Positions 7,091 through 15,805 of a DNA stretch of 47,034 bases are shown here, piece after piece (positions within the stretch are counted from its first letter, which is position 1; every line of letters begins with the position of its first letter). The stretch lies in contig JANYKK010000222.1 in the NCBI GenBank assembly GCA_025361585.1, positions 1 through 47,034 on the forward strand. The letters are read 5' to 3'. The position numbers and the translations under genes are program-made. A model generated the notes under the pieces. It did not search any database. It had not been told where the DNA came from and saw nothing but the letters and a program-made list of their open reading frames with translations. This DNA is from Methylobacter sp. (GTDB lineage Bacteria; Pseudomonadota; Gammaproteobacteria; Methylococcales; Methylomonadaceae).

Positions 7091-7849
7091 ATGACGATTA
7101 AACGGTTAGTCATAATTTGCGCGCTGTCTTCTTTTCTTGCCGGTTGTGCTGACTTTTACGGTTCACAGCCACCTGCCCCGATTTACGGAGACCAGCCTAA
7201 GACTCAAAAACAAGCCGCCAAAATACAAAAAAAATCCAAATCGCGAAAAACGCCGTCCAAACAAGTTGTTAAAACGCAGCCGCTTAAGGAATTCTCGGAA
7301 ATAAAGCCCGAACCCTTAATGTCTTCAACATCGCCAACTTCTGAACCGATAACGTTAGAGTCGTTCCCTCCAGATAAACCGGGAACAGCGGTGCCGACAC
7401 CACCCCCAGTTGCTTCGGAAGCCCAGGAGCCAGCAACGTCCACGCTTCCTGCTCCCTCGGAAGCACAGGAACCATCATCGCCGTCTTCGGAATTATCGCC
7501 GTTTGAACCGATGGATGCCACCGCACCGTTGTCGCCCGCCGTAGGCGCTTTAGTTTCAGCTGCCAACCAAAACAGTAAAGCCGGTGATTTGGATTCAGCG
7601 ACCGCCTCCATGGAACGCGCGATTAGAATCGAGCCAAGAAATGCGACTTTGTTTTATAAGTTGGCGCTACTAAGGCTAAAACAGGATAAGCCGCGATTGG
7701 CCGAAGATTTGGCAAAAAAATCCGCATTACTGGCAGCTAGCGATAATACTTTGAAAAAACACTGCTGGTTACTGGTTGCTCATGCCAGGGAGTTGCAACA
7801 GGATTTTGCCGGAGCAAAGGAAGCACGGGCAAAGGCTGATGGTTTTTAA
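7091..7849 (+). CDS. Predicted outer-membrane-type lipoprotein with Pro-rich linker and C-terminal TPR
   Basis: 252 residues. The lipobox LAGC gives a lipidated Cys at ~18, followed by Ala-Asp (an Asp at +3 could favour inner-membrane retention). Residues ~30-150 are a Lys-rich, then Pro/Ser/Thr/Glu-rich low-complexity linker, probably a wall-spanning tether. Residues ~155-250 hold two to three TPR-like helical pairs (KAGDLDSATASMERAIRIEP, then AEDLAKKSALLA), likely a protein-binding scaffold. It starts 6 bp after the CheZ-like gene, so they look co-transcribed. The function is unknown. Confidence 0.7.
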   Translation: MTIKRLVIICALSSFLAGCADFYGSQPPAPIYGDQPKTQKQAAKIQKKSKSRKTPSKQVVKTQPLKEFSEIKPEPLMSSTSPTSEPITLESFPPDKPGTAVPTPPPVASEAQEPATSTLPAPSEAQEPSSPSSELSPFEPMDATAPLSPAVGALVSAANQNSKAGDLDSATASMERAIRIEPRNATLFYKLALLRLKQDKPRLAEDLAKKSALLAASDNTLKKHCWLLVAHARELQQDFAGAKEARAKADGF

Positions 7850-7879
7850 TAGCTTCGCAAAAGTCTAATTATTCCTGAG

Positions 7880-7914
7880 AACGATTCTTCCCGGCCACGG
7901 CCTCATGAATCGTT
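7880..7914 (+). terminator. Inverted repeat after the lipoprotein gene, possible terminator
   Basis: AACGATTC and GAATCGTT form perfect 8-bp arms around a loop that is itself GC-rich (CCGGCCACGGCC). It sits 31 bp past the stop codon. There is no strong T-run directly after the stem, so it may be a weak terminator or just an extragenic palindrome. Confidence 0.4.
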
Positions 7915-8061
7915 AGTCGGGAAAAATAGCTATTGTTCCAATTCAGTATTAGTGCATGATACTGCTTTCAACTTGTTGAATAATATGTCGCGGCGTACCG
8001 ATTTATTATTTGATACACATTATCCATCGTCAAGTATTACAAAAATGCCAGGAGAAAAACC

Positions 8062-8628
8062 ATGAGCAAAATAGACGACATTAATATTGAACTACAGCAT
8101 ATGCAGGCTTATTTACAAACGCATTGGCAACTGTTTCTGGCGGAAGGTGTTGTTTTTATTATCCTTGGGCTATGCGCGATAGTGGTGCCGCAGTTTTTTA
8201 CGGTAGCGATAGTGGTATTTTTAGGCTGGATTTTGCTGTTCGGTGGGATAGTTCATGTTAGTCGGGCTTTTGTTTTTCAAAATATGCCCGGCTTTGGCTG
8301 GTGGTTAGTCATGGGCGTTTTGCAGATTATTGTCGGCTTGATGTTTATTACCAAACCGGTTGCCGGGGCGCTGACATTGACGATGTTAATAACGGTGTTC
8401 TTTGCGCTGGAAGGTGTCGCCAAGATTTCCCTGGCGGTGATGATGCGTCCCTTGGCTAATTGGGGGTTAATTTTGTTCAGCGGTGTTACGGCTTTGGTTT
8501 TTGCGTTGATCATCTGGTTTAGCTGGACTGAATCGGCTCAATGGCTGCTGGGCTTGTTTTTAGGCATTAACATGGTTTTTCTGGGCTGGTCGCTGGTCAA
8601 AATAAGTTTGCACTATAAGGTGCAATAA
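8062..8628 (+). CDS. HdeD family (DUF308) membrane protein
   Basis: 188 residues with about six membrane helices arranged as repeated pairs, as in HdeD/DUF308 proteins (HWQLFLAEGVVFIILGL, then VFLGWILLFGGIVHVSRAF). E. coli HdeD is linked to acid resistance at high cell density, but most relatives have no proven role. A good Shine-Dalgarno (AGGAG, 8050-8054) lies 7 bp before the ATG. The next gene follows after 15 bp and also encodes a membrane protein, so they probably form an operon. Confidence 0.8.
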   Translation: MSKIDDINIELQHMQAYLQTHWQLFLAEGVVFIILGLCAIVVPQFFTVAIVVFLGWILLFGGIVHVSRAFVFQNMPGFGWWLVMGVLQIIVGLMFITKPVAGALTLTMLITVFFALEGVAKISLAVMMRPLANWGLILFSGVTALVFALIIWFSWTESAQWLLGLFLGINMVFLGWSLVKISLHYKVQ

Positions 8629-8643
8629 GTTTTTGTAAGGAGA

Positions 8644-9009
8644 ATGATGATGCAACAAAAAACCAATAAGAAATTGCTCGGAAAGGTGCTGGTCGTTGGC
8701 GCAATCATCGCTATTTTGAGCTATTTGTTCCATCCCGGTGTTGGGCAACTTAGCGTTACACTGAACGGCGAACCGGTTGCTGATCCGTTGGTTCGATTTG
8801 CCGCCGTGCCAACGTTTTTGTTGGTCATGCTTATCACCGGTGTACTGATGGTGCTGCTTTTTTTAGGCGTCGGCGTGTTTATGTTTCTACTAGCCATGTT
8901 TGTTGCTTTGCTAGGGATTTTCATCATGGCACCTTATTTCTGGCCGGTGTTGGTTGTTGTTGTGTTGATGATAGTGCTGATGACTATTGGCAACGGGAAT
9001 AAAGATTGA
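8644..9009 (+). CDS. Small hypothetical membrane protein
   Basis: 121 residues with an N-terminal membrane helix (~13-30) and two or three hydrophobic helices in the second half (from ~55), separated by a short segment (VTLNGEPVADPLVRF). I do not recognise the family. The Shine-Dalgarno AAGGAG at 8637-8642 is followed by three successive ATGs (8644, 8647, 8650). Spacing favours the third, so the true protein may be 119 residues. It lies 15 bp after the HdeD-like gene. Just downstream is a family A palindromic element. Confidence 0.6.
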   Translation: MMMQQKTNKKLLGKVLVVGAIIAILSYLFHPGVGQLSVTLNGEPVADPLVRFAAVPTFLLVMLITGVLMVLLFLGVGVFMFLLAMFVALLGIFIMAPYFWPVLVVVVLMIVLMTIGNGNKD

Positions 9010-9014
9010 GCTGA

Positions 9015-9092
9015 GTAGGGTACGCATCGCGTACCATTTTCAAACTTTATCCATGAATTAAATTTCCAAAAGGTACGCGATACGTACCCTAC
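9015..9092. repeat. Palindromic MITE-like element, family A copy 2
   Basis: The same structure as 1249-1319: GTAGGGTACGC at the left and CGTACCCTAC at the right, each forming a small hairpin, with ATTTTCAAA inside the left end. The interior differs in sequence from copy 1. It sits between two genes without disrupting either. Confidence 0.75.
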
Positions 9093-9150
9093 TTGGCTGT
9101 TCAGGCGTTACAATATGCGCCATTACGGTTAACTCATCGGTCTTTACAAT

Positions 9151-9636
9151 ATGGAAAAAATTAAGGTACTTTTCGTCTGCATGGGCAACATTTGCCGTTC
9201 GCCCACGGCGGAAGGCGTGTTTACCAAGTTGGTCAAGGATCATAAGCTGGATGCGCATTTTGCCATCGATTCAGCCGGTACCCATGCCTACCATGTCGGC
9301 AATGAGCCTGACTTACGCTCCCAAGCTGCGGCGCTTGAACGAGGCATTGATCTGTCAAGCTTACGGGCTAGGCAAGTCATTAACGGGGATTTTGAAGATT
9401 TCGATTACGTTCTGGCAATGGACGACGAGAATTATTCAATACTAATCAATGCCTGCCCTGAACAATACAAACCCAAAGTCAAATATTTTCTTGATTACGC
9501 GCCGCATTTGAACGAGCGCCAAGTGCCCGATCCATACTACGGCGGCCCTTACGGTTTTGAGCGGGTGTTGGATATGATAGAAGAGGCTTCCGCCGGTTTT
9601 TTAAAAACCGTGCGGGAATCAGGCGGCATTAAATAA
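9151..9636 (+). CDS. Low-molecular-weight protein-tyrosine phosphatase
   Basis: 161 residues, the normal length of the family. The catalytic P-loop is at the N terminus: CMGNICRSP (C-x5-R-S), with the Cys acting as nucleophile. The general acid Asp lies in the DPYYGG motif (~residue 130). Relatives such as Wzb, Etp and YfkJ dephosphorylate tyrosines, often to control capsule or exopolysaccharide export. No kinase (Wzc-like) lies beside it, so the substrate is open. It is a cytoplasmic protein. The next gene starts 24 bp later and may share its transcript. Confidence 0.9.
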   Translation: MEKIKVLFVCMGNICRSPTAEGVFTKLVKDHKLDAHFAIDSAGTHAYHVGNEPDLRSQAAALERGIDLSSLRARQVINGDFEDFDYVLAMDDENYSILINACPEQYKPKVKYFLDYAPHLNERQVPDPYYGGPYGFERVLDMIEEASAGFLKTVRESGGIK

Positions 9637-9660
9637 CAACTACTTCGTGAGAGTAATGTC

Positions 9661-10380
9661 ATGGCAATCGTATCGAATACCGTAGTTTATCTGGATGGCG
9701 ATGTTGTACTGGAAGCTTTTTTTGCCTTTGATGATGCGCTGACAGGACGCAGGCCTGGCGTTTTAATTAATCATACTTGGGCGGGGCGGGATGGTTTTGT
9801 TGCCGAGAAAGCCAAAAAGCTGGCCGCCTTAGGCTATGTCGGCTTTGCGGTTGATATGTATGGAAAGGGTGTCTTAGGTACAAACCCGGAAGAAAACATG
9901 AAGCTGATGCAGCCTTTTATGGCTGATCGGGTCATGTTGCAACAGCGCATGAAAGCGGCTTTGGCGGCAGTGAAACTGATGCCGTGGGTTGATGACAGCA
10001 AAATCGCCGCAATCGGTTTTTGTTTTGGCGGCTTGTGTTCGCTGGATTTGGCCAGGACTGGCGTCGACATTAAGGGGGTGGTCAGTTTTCATGGCTTGCT
10101 GGTGCCGCCCGGCAATACGCAGGGAGTTGCGATCAAGGCAAAAATTCTGGCTTTGTGTGGACGGGATGATCCGTTGGTTCCGTCGGAACAAGTGTTAGCT
10201 TTCGAACAGGAAATGACCGAAGCAGGCGCAGATTGGCAGTTGCATAATTATGGCAATACCATGCATGGGTTCACTAATCCATTAGCTAATGATCCTGTAT
10301 TCGGCACTGTTTATCAGCCTGACGCAGATCGGCGTTCATGGATAGCGATGCAGAATTTTCTGGCAGAAATATTTGCCTGA
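9661..10380 (+). CDS. Dienelactone hydrolase family protein
   Basis: 239 residues with the alpha/beta hydrolase fold. The Cys-His-Asp triad of dienelactone hydrolases is visible: Cys in GFCFGG (~residue 121), Asp in CGRDDPLVP (~168) and His in NTMHGF (~202). Classical members open dienelactone in chloroaromatic breakdown, but many bacterial relatives act on other esters and this gene has no aromatic-degradation neighbours. It is cytoplasmic, with no signal peptide. A family B palindrome follows at 10405. Confidence 0.88.
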   Translation: MAIVSNTVVYLDGDVVLEAFFAFDDALTGRRPGVLINHTWAGRDGFVAEKAKKLAALGYVGFAVDMYGKGVLGTNPEENMKLMQPFMADRVMLQQRMKAALAAVKLMPWVDDSKIAAIGFCFGGLCSLDLARTGVDIKGVVSFHGLLVPPGNTQGVAIKAKILALCGRDDPLVPSEQVLAFEQEMTEAGADWQLHNYGNTMHGFTNPLANDPVFGTVYQPDADRRSWIAMQNFLAEIFA

Positions 10381-10404
10381 CGAATAACAGATTTCAGATT
10401 CGCT

Positions 10405-10448
10405 GGAGTGCAGGCTTCGGCTGCTGTGGCAAGCGAAGCTTGCACTCC
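10405..10448. repeat. Extragenic palindrome, family B copy 2
   Basis: GGAGTGCAGGCTTCGGC at the left mirrors CGAAGCTTGCACTCC at the right. It matches the units at 3891-3934 and 31038-31081. It lies 24 bp past the dienelactone hydrolase stop and could help end that transcript. Confidence 0.75.
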
Positions 10449-10532
10449 ATTACGTTATAATTTCAAGTTGTTTTACTCATTGCCGAATGTGAAAATGCAG
10501 CATTTTGGCTATTAATTTAAAACACTATCAGC

Positions 10533-10562
10533 TTCGACACTAGTAAGACAATTTGTTATAAT
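10533..10562 (+). promoter_or_regulatory. Candidate sigma-70 promoter of gyrA
   Basis: TTCGAC, an 18-bp spacer and a perfect TATAAT (10557-10562) lie 108 bp before the gyrA start codon. The region downstream is free of genes. This is a motif match only. Confidence 0.45.
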
Positions 10563-10670
10563 CCTTCACTTATTTCATGTCACGTAGTCGTACTTAAATA
10601 AAATAATTTTGCACTTAGTCATGAAACCATGCCGCTCGGTATTGACGGCACACTGTATGTATAGGGATCA

Positions 10671-13301
10671 ATGTCAAACTTCGCTAAAGAAATAATACCT
10701 GTCAATCTCGAAGACGAGATGAAGCAGTCTTATCTCGATTACGCCATGAGCGTTATCGTCGGTCGAGCCCTTCCAGATGTCAGAGACGGCCTTAAGCCGG
10801 TTCATCGCCGTGTGCTGTATGCGATGAGCGAGTTGGGCAACGACTGGAACAAACCTTATAAAAAATCGGCGCGTGTAGTCGGTGACGTGATCGGTAAGTA
10901 TCACCCGCATGGCGATACCGCTGTTTACGACACGATGGTGCGGATGGCGCAGGATTTTTCCATGCGCTATATGCTGATCGACGGGCAGGGCAATTTTGGT
11001 TCGGTTGATGGCGATTCGCCTGCGGCGATGCGGTATACCGAAGTGCGCATGTCGAAAATCGCCCATGAATTACTGGCTGATCTGGATAAGGAAACGGTCG
11101 ATTTTGCGCCCAACTACGATGAGTCCGAATCCGAGCCGAGGGTGTTGCCGACTCGGGTACCGACGTTATTGATTAACGGCTCGTCCGGCATCGCGGTGGG
11201 CATGGCGACCAATATTCCGCCGCATAATTTATCCGAAGTGATCAGTGCCTGTCTGGCGATGATCGACCAGCCGGATCTGACCGTGCATGACTTGATGGCG
11301 CATATCCCTGGGCCTGATTTCCCTACAGCGGCCATTATCAACGGTGCTTCCGGCATCTACAACGCATACACTACCGGACGCGGCAAGATTTATTTGCGCG
11401 CACGTTGCCATTTTGAAGACATTGGCGACAGCAGCCGACAAGCGATTATCACCACTGAACTGCCTTATCAGGTCAACAAGGCCAGACTGCTGGAGAAAAT
11501 TGCCGAGCTGGTTAAGGAAGGCAAACTTGAAGGCATTTCCGGTCTGCGCGACGAATCGGACAAAGACGGTATGCGCATGGTGATTGAGCTGCGTCGCGGC
11601 GAAATGCCCGAGGTAGTGTTAAATAACCTGTACAAGCAGACCCAATTCCAGACCGTGTTCGGTATCAATATGGTTGCGCTGCTGGATGGCCGCCCGCATT
11701 GCATGAATCTGCATGAAATTATCAGCGCTTTTATCAATCATAGGCGCGAAATTGTTACTCGCCGGACGATTTATAATCTGCGCAAAGCCAGGGAAAGGGC
11801 GCATATTTTAGAAGGACTCGCGGTTGCTTTAGCCAATATCGACGAGATGATTGCGCTGATTAAAGCGGCCGCCACACCCGCCGACGCTAAAGTCGGTTTG
11901 TTGGAGAAAAGTTGGGATGCGGGGCTGGTTGCTGCATTGTTGGATCGCGCCGATGCAGATCGTTCCAGGCCGGATGATTTGGGCATAGAGTTTGGCATTC
12001 ATGCCGGAATTTACCGCCTGTCTGAAACCCAGGCTCAAGCTATTCTTGAGTTGCGTCTGCACCGTTTGACCGGTCTGGAGCAAGACAAGATAGTCAATGA
12101 ATACAAACAGCTGTTGGAGCAGATTGACGAATATCTGTTTATTTTGGGCAGTGATGTTCGCCTGATGGAAATTATCCGGGAAGAGTTGGTCGCTATCAAG
12201 GAGCAGTATTCCGACGAACGCCGCACCGAAATTATGCAAAATCATTCGGATTTATCCGATGAAGACCTGATTACCGAGGAAGACATGGTCGTGACTATGT
12301 CGCACGAAGGTTATGTCAAGTCCCAGCCGCTCAGCGATTACAAGGCACAACGACGCGGCGGACGCGGCAAGTCGGCGACAGCTACTAAAGAACTGGATTA
12401 TGTCGATAAGCTGATTGTGGCCAATACCCACGACATTATTTTGTGCTTCTCCTCGCGGGGCAAGGTTTATTGGCTTAAAGTCTATCAATTGCCGGTTGCA
12501 AGTCGCGCGGCCAGAGGTAAGCCTTTCGTTAATCTGCTGCCGTTGGAGGAGGGCGAAAAAATCAATGCGATGTTACCGATACGCGAATTTACCGACACTA
12601 AATTCATTTTTATGGCGACATCGGCGGGTACCGTTAAAAAGACCCCGTTAAAGGAATTCGAGCGTCAACGTACTAACGGTAAAATAGCAATTGATTTACG
12701 GGAAGACGATACGCTGGTCGGCGTTGCGGTGACCGACGGTCAGCAAAACGTGCTGTTGTTCAGCAGCACCGGAAAGGCCGTCTGCTTTAATGAGGCGGAT
12801 GTGCGCTCAATGGGTAGAACGGCATCAGGTGTGCGCGGAATCCGGTTGCAGGAAGGACAAAAAGTCATTTCTCTGATTATCTCTTCCGAAGGTACGGTGC
12901 TGAATATTACCGAGAACGGTTACGGCAAGCGTACCAAGCTGGAAGAGTTTACCTGTCATAAACGCGGCGGCCAGGGCCTGATTGCGATACAAACTTCTGC
13001 GCGTAACGGTGCTGTGATTGGCGCGGTACTGGTCAATGACCATGATGAAATTATGCTGATCACTGATGGCGGCACCTTAGTTCGTACCCCGGTTGACGGT
13101 ATTTCGGTGGTTGGACGCAATACTCAGGGCGTGACCATTATCAAGCTTGATAAGAAGGAAAAAGTGATCGGCGTTGACCGTATTGCAGGTTTGGCCGGGG
13201 TTGATGATGCCGATGATGAGCTTTTAGATGATACCGATTTAGAGCTGGACGCATTGGATGAAACAACAAATGACGATAGTAAATCAGGAGAAGAATCGTA
13301 A
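10671..13301 (+). CDS. gyrA: DNA gyrase subunit A
   Basis: 876 residues, the usual length. The catalytic tyrosine is Tyr122 in [10 protein letters not shown]. The quinolone-determining region reads [11 protein letters not shown], with Thr83 and Asp87, as in Pseudomonas-type wild types where Thr stands in place of the E. coli Ser. The GyrA box QRRGGRGK (~residue 560) marks it as gyrase, which introduces negative supercoils, and not topoisomerase IV. The C-terminal beta-pinwheel ends in a strongly acidic tail ([12 protein letters not shown]), which in E. coli regulates wrapping. The stop codon overlaps the serC start by one base (TAATG), giving a translationally coupled pair at the head of the amino-acid cluster. 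Confidence 0.98.
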   Translation: MSNFAKEIIPVNLEDEMKQSYLDYAMSVIVGRALPDVRDGLKPVHRRVLYAMSELGNDWNKPYKKSARVVGDVIGKYHPHGDTAVYDTMVRMAQDFSMRYMLIDGQGNFGSVDGDSPAAMRYTEVRMSKIAHELLADLDKETVDFAPNYDESESEPRVLPTRVPTLLINGSSGIAVGMATNIPPHNLSEVISACLAMIDQPDLTVHDLMAHIPGPDFPTAAIINGASGIYNAYTTGRGKIYLRARCHFEDIGDSSRQAIITTELPYQVNKARLLEKIAELVKEGKLEGISGLRDESDKDGMRMVIELRRGEMPEVVLNNLYKQTQFQTVFGINMVALLDGRPHCMNLHEIISAFINHRREIVTRRTIYNLRKARERAHILEGLAVALANIDEMIALIKAAATPADAKVGLLEKSWDAGLVAALLDRADADRSRPDDLGIEFGIHAGIYRLSETQAQAILELRLHRLTGLEQDKIVNEYKQLLEQIDEYLFILGSDVRLMEIIREELVAIKEQYSDERRTEIMQNHSDLSDEDLITEEDMVVTMSHEGYVKSQPLSDYKAQRRGGRGKSATATKELDYVDKLIVANTHDIILCFSSRGKVYWLKVYQLPVASRAARGKPFVNLLPLEEGEKINAMLPIREFTDTKFIFMATSAGTVKKTPLKEFERQRTNGKIAIDLREDDTLVGVAVTDGQQNVLLFSSTGKAVCFNEADVRSMGRTASGVRGIRLQEGQKVISLIISSEGTVLNITENGYGKRTKLEEFTCHKRGGQGLIAIQTSARNGAVIGAVLVNDHDEIMLITDGGTLVRTPVDGISVVGRNTQGVTIIKLDKKEKVIGVDRIAGLAGVDDADDELLDDTDLELDALDETTNDDSKSGEES

Positions 13302-14380
13302 TGTCCAGAGTTTATAATTTTAGCGCAGGCCCGTCTGCTTTCCCTGAATCCGTATTGCAGCAAGCGCAGCAGGAAATGCTGGAATGGCGCGATAGCGGCA
13401 TGTCGGTCATGGAAATGAGTCATCGCGGCAAACATTTCTCAGTTATTGCCGAAGAGCTGGAAAGCGACTTGCGCGGGCTGTTGTCCATCCCGGAAAACTA
13501 TAAGGTTTTGTTCCTGCAAGGTGGAGCATCGGCGCAGTTTTCGCTGATACCGCAGAATATCCTGAACGGCAAAAGCAAAGCTTGTTACCTGAACACCGGT
13601 GCTTGGTCGGAAAAGGCTATCAAGGATGCAGGTGCTTATTGCGATGTGGTGGTCAGCGCCAGTTCCGAGAACACCAAATTCACCACGATTCCTGATGCTG
13701 CAAGCTGGGCCATCGATAACCAAGCTGCTTATCTGCATTACACCTCGAATGAAACCATACACGGCGTGGAGTTCCAGTCTTGCCCCGACAGCAAGGGCTT
13801 GCCGCTGGTGTCGGATATGTCGTCGAATATTCTATCGCGCAAGATCGATGTTAGCCAGTACGGCTTGATTTATGCCGGAACGCAAAAAAATATGGGGCCC
13901 GCAGGCGTTACTGTAGTGATCGTCAGAGACGATCTGGTCGGTCATGCGCCTAAAACTGTGCCCTCGGTTTTCAATTATGCCGAACAGGCGAAAAACCAAT
14001 CCATGTTGAATACACCGGCAACCTATAGCTGGTATTTGTGCGGACTGGTGCTGAAGTGGTTGAAAGCGCAGGGCGGCGTTGAAGGCATCGAACAACGCAA
14101 TATTGCCAAGGCGGCGAAGCTGTACCAAGCCATCGACCAGTCGGCTTTGTATTCCAATCCGGTGGAAATTGCATCCCGATCCAGGATGAATGTGCCATTT
14201 ATCCTGGATGATGAAAGCCTTGATAAGCCGTTTTTGACGGCTGCGGAAGCCAATGGTTTGTTTGAGCTGAAAGGCCATCGTTCGGTCGGCGGCATGCGGG
14301 CTAGCATTTACAATGCGATGCCGGAGGCCGGTGTACAGGCCTTGATCGATTTCATGGCTGAGTTTGAACGTACCCACTAA
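13301..14380 (+). CDS. serC: Phosphoserine aminotransferase
   Basis: 359 residues, full length. It converts 3-phosphohydroxypyruvate to phosphoserine in serine synthesis and also serves pyridoxine synthesis. The PLP lysine lies in GTQKNMGPAG (~residue 196). The N-terminal FSAGPSAFPE and the C-terminal GHRSVGGMRASIYNA motif are characteristic of the family. It starts at the last base of the gyrA stop codon. A palindromic repeat (14392-14504) separates it from pheA, so continued transcription into pheA may depend on read-through. Confidence 0.96.
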   Translation: MSRVYNFSAGPSAFPESVLQQAQQEMLEWRDSGMSVMEMSHRGKHFSVIAEELESDLRGLLSIPENYKVLFLQGGASAQFSLIPQNILNGKSKACYLNTGAWSEKAIKDAGAYCDVVVSASSENTKFTTIPDAASWAIDNQAAYLHYTSNETIHGVEFQSCPDSKGLPLVSDMSSNILSRKIDVSQYGLIYAGTQKNMGPAGVTVVIVRDDLVGHAPKTVPSVFNYAEQAKNQSMLNTPATYSWYLCGLVLKWLKAQGGVEGIEQRNIAKAAKLYQAIDQSALYSNPVEIASRSRMNVPFILDDESLDKPFLTAAEANGLFELKGHRSVGGMRASIYNAMPEAGVQALIDFMAEFERTH

Positions 14381-14391
14381 TCGAAGACCAA

Positions 14392-14504
14392 GTTAGAAAA
14401 ATAGAACGCGGATGACGCAAATGAATATGATGAACACAGATAACCCAAGAAAAATCTTATTTGATCTTAACTATCAGCGCCATCCGCGTTCTATTTTTTC
14501 TAAC
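14392..14504. repeat. Palindromic repeat, family C copy 1
   Basis: GTTAGAAAAATAGAACGCGG at the left pairs with CCGCGTTCTATTTTTTCTAA at the right. The interior is AT-rich (with ACAGATAACC and AAAAATCTTA). The same ends and overall layout occur at 28133-28240. It contains no ORF and looks like a non-autonomous element. It sits inside the serC-pheA gap. Confidence 0.75.
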
Positions 14505-14543
14505 TGCTGAGTAGTTACTGAAAACTTAATAATTAAGGTCACC

Positions 14544-15626
14544 ATGTCCATCACCCCGCTTTCTGAATTGAGAGACAAAATCGATGCAATCGATAAGCAG
14601 ATTCTGCAATTGATGAATCAGCGTGCGTCTTGTGCCATGGAAGTTGCCAAAACCAAGATTGCGCAGGGTGAGAATGGTTCGTTTTACCGCCCGGATCGCG
14701 AGTCGTTGGTATTGCGGCGCATCAAAGACTTGAATCAAGGCCCTTTATCCGATGATACAGCGGCTCATTTTTTTAGGGAATTGATGTCGGCGTGTTTGGC
14801 TCTGGAAAAGCCTTTGGATGTGGCGTATTTAGGGCCCGAGGGCACCTTTACCCAGCAAGCCGCAATTAAGCATTTCGGCTCTGCGGTTAAAACCGTACCG
14901 GCTGCAACCATTAACGATATTTTTAATGCAGTCGAGAACGGTAACTGCCAGTTCGGCGTCGTGCCGGTCGAGAACTCTACCGAGGGCGTCATCAGTCATA
15001 CGTTGGATCGGTTTTTGGCTTCACCGCTGAAAATATGCGGGGAAGTTGAAATCCGTGTGCATCAAAACTTGTTGGGGCTGGTGGATAGTCTGGATGAAGT
15101 GACCGAGGTATTTTCTCATCAGCAATCCCTGGCGCAGTGTCGGCAATGGCTGGACAATCATTTGCCTAATGCTAGGCGAACTGCGGTTAACAGCAATACC
15201 GAGGCCGCAAGATTGGCATCAACCAATAAACAGGCCGTTGCAATAGCAGGCATCGTTGCTGCTGAAATTTATCAGTTGAATGTCATCGAAAAAAACATCG
15301 AAGACGAATCCAACAATACCACCCGCTTTATCATTATCGGCCAGCAAATATCGTCTTCCACGGGTAACGATAAGACCTCGTTGGTTGTGTCTACAGGCAA
15401 TCAGCCCGGTGCGTTGCACAGGATACTGGAGCCTTTCGCGAGATTTAACATCGGCATGGTGCATATTGAGTCCAGGCCGTCACGTCAGGGATTATGGAAC
15501 TATGTGTTTTTTATCGATATTGAAGGCCATAGCGAAGATGACGATGTTGCCCAGGCGCTGACACTATTGAAAGACAACGTCAACATGCTCAAACTATTGG
15601 GTTCTTATCCTAAAGCCGTGCTTTAA
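14544..15626 (+). CDS. pheA: Bifunctional chorismate mutase / prephenate dehydratase (P-protein)
   Basis: 360 residues with three parts. The N-terminal AroQ-type chorismate mutase (~1-90, starting LRDKIDAIDKQILQLMNQR) turns chorismate into prephenate. The prephenate dehydratase domain follows (YLGPEGTFTQQAA, VPVENSTEGVI and the catalytic TRF motif near 265), giving phenylpyruvate for phenylalanine. A C-terminal ACT domain carries the Phe-binding ESRPSRQGLWNY motif for feedback inhibition. All key motifs are intact. It is in the same direction as serC and hisC. Confidence 0.96.
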   Translation: MSITPLSELRDKIDAIDKQILQLMNQRASCAMEVAKTKIAQGENGSFYRPDRESLVLRRIKDLNQGPLSDDTAAHFFRELMSACLALEKPLDVAYLGPEGTFTQQAAIKHFGSAVKTVPAATINDIFNAVENGNCQFGVVPVENSTEGVISHTLDRFLASPLKICGEVEIRVHQNLLGLVDSLDEVTEVFSHQQSLAQCRQWLDNHLPNARRTAVNSNTEAARLASTNKQAVAIAGIVAAEIYQLNVIEKNIEDESNNTTRFIIIGQQISSSTGNDKTSLVVSTGNQPGALHRILEPFARFNIGMVHIESRPSRQGLWNYVFFIDIEGHSEDDDVAQALTLLKDNVNMLKLLGSYPKAVL

Positions 15627-15650
15627 TTTCTTTAAAAACCGCAATTTTTC

Positions 15651-15685
15651 CACAAAAAACACAAAAAACACAAAAAACACAAAAA
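15651..15685. repeat. Short tandem repeat, 9-bp unit CACAAAAAA
   Basis: Nearly four copies of CACAAAAAA lie in the pheA-hisC gap. The tract is strand-asymmetric (A-rich) and could be slippage-prone. It is 120 bp from the hisC start, so any effect on expression would be through promoter shape. Confidence 0.7.
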
Positions 15686-15805
15686 TTTATCCATAGAAAC
15701 CGAGTTGAATGCTGATTTATTTAGTGCCTTTTGTGTCGCCTAGAGGCGCCTACTTTTGGTTTTCGTGAACGAAATGATTTTTTATACTATCGCCCAATAC
15801 AACCA

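Noticed and set aside
10911-10935. Thr83 in the GyrA quinolone region as a resistance mutation
   Set aside because: Thr at this place is the normal residue in Pseudomonas-like species, so it does not indicate resistance.
15651-15685. CACAAAAAA tandem repeat as the start of a CRISPR array
   Set aside because: The units are 9 bp without spacers, so it is a simple repeat.
15731-15805. In-frame N-terminal extension of hisC by 25 codons
   Set aside because: The extra residues are repeat-derived and unlike any HisC. The ATG at 15806 gives the normal start.
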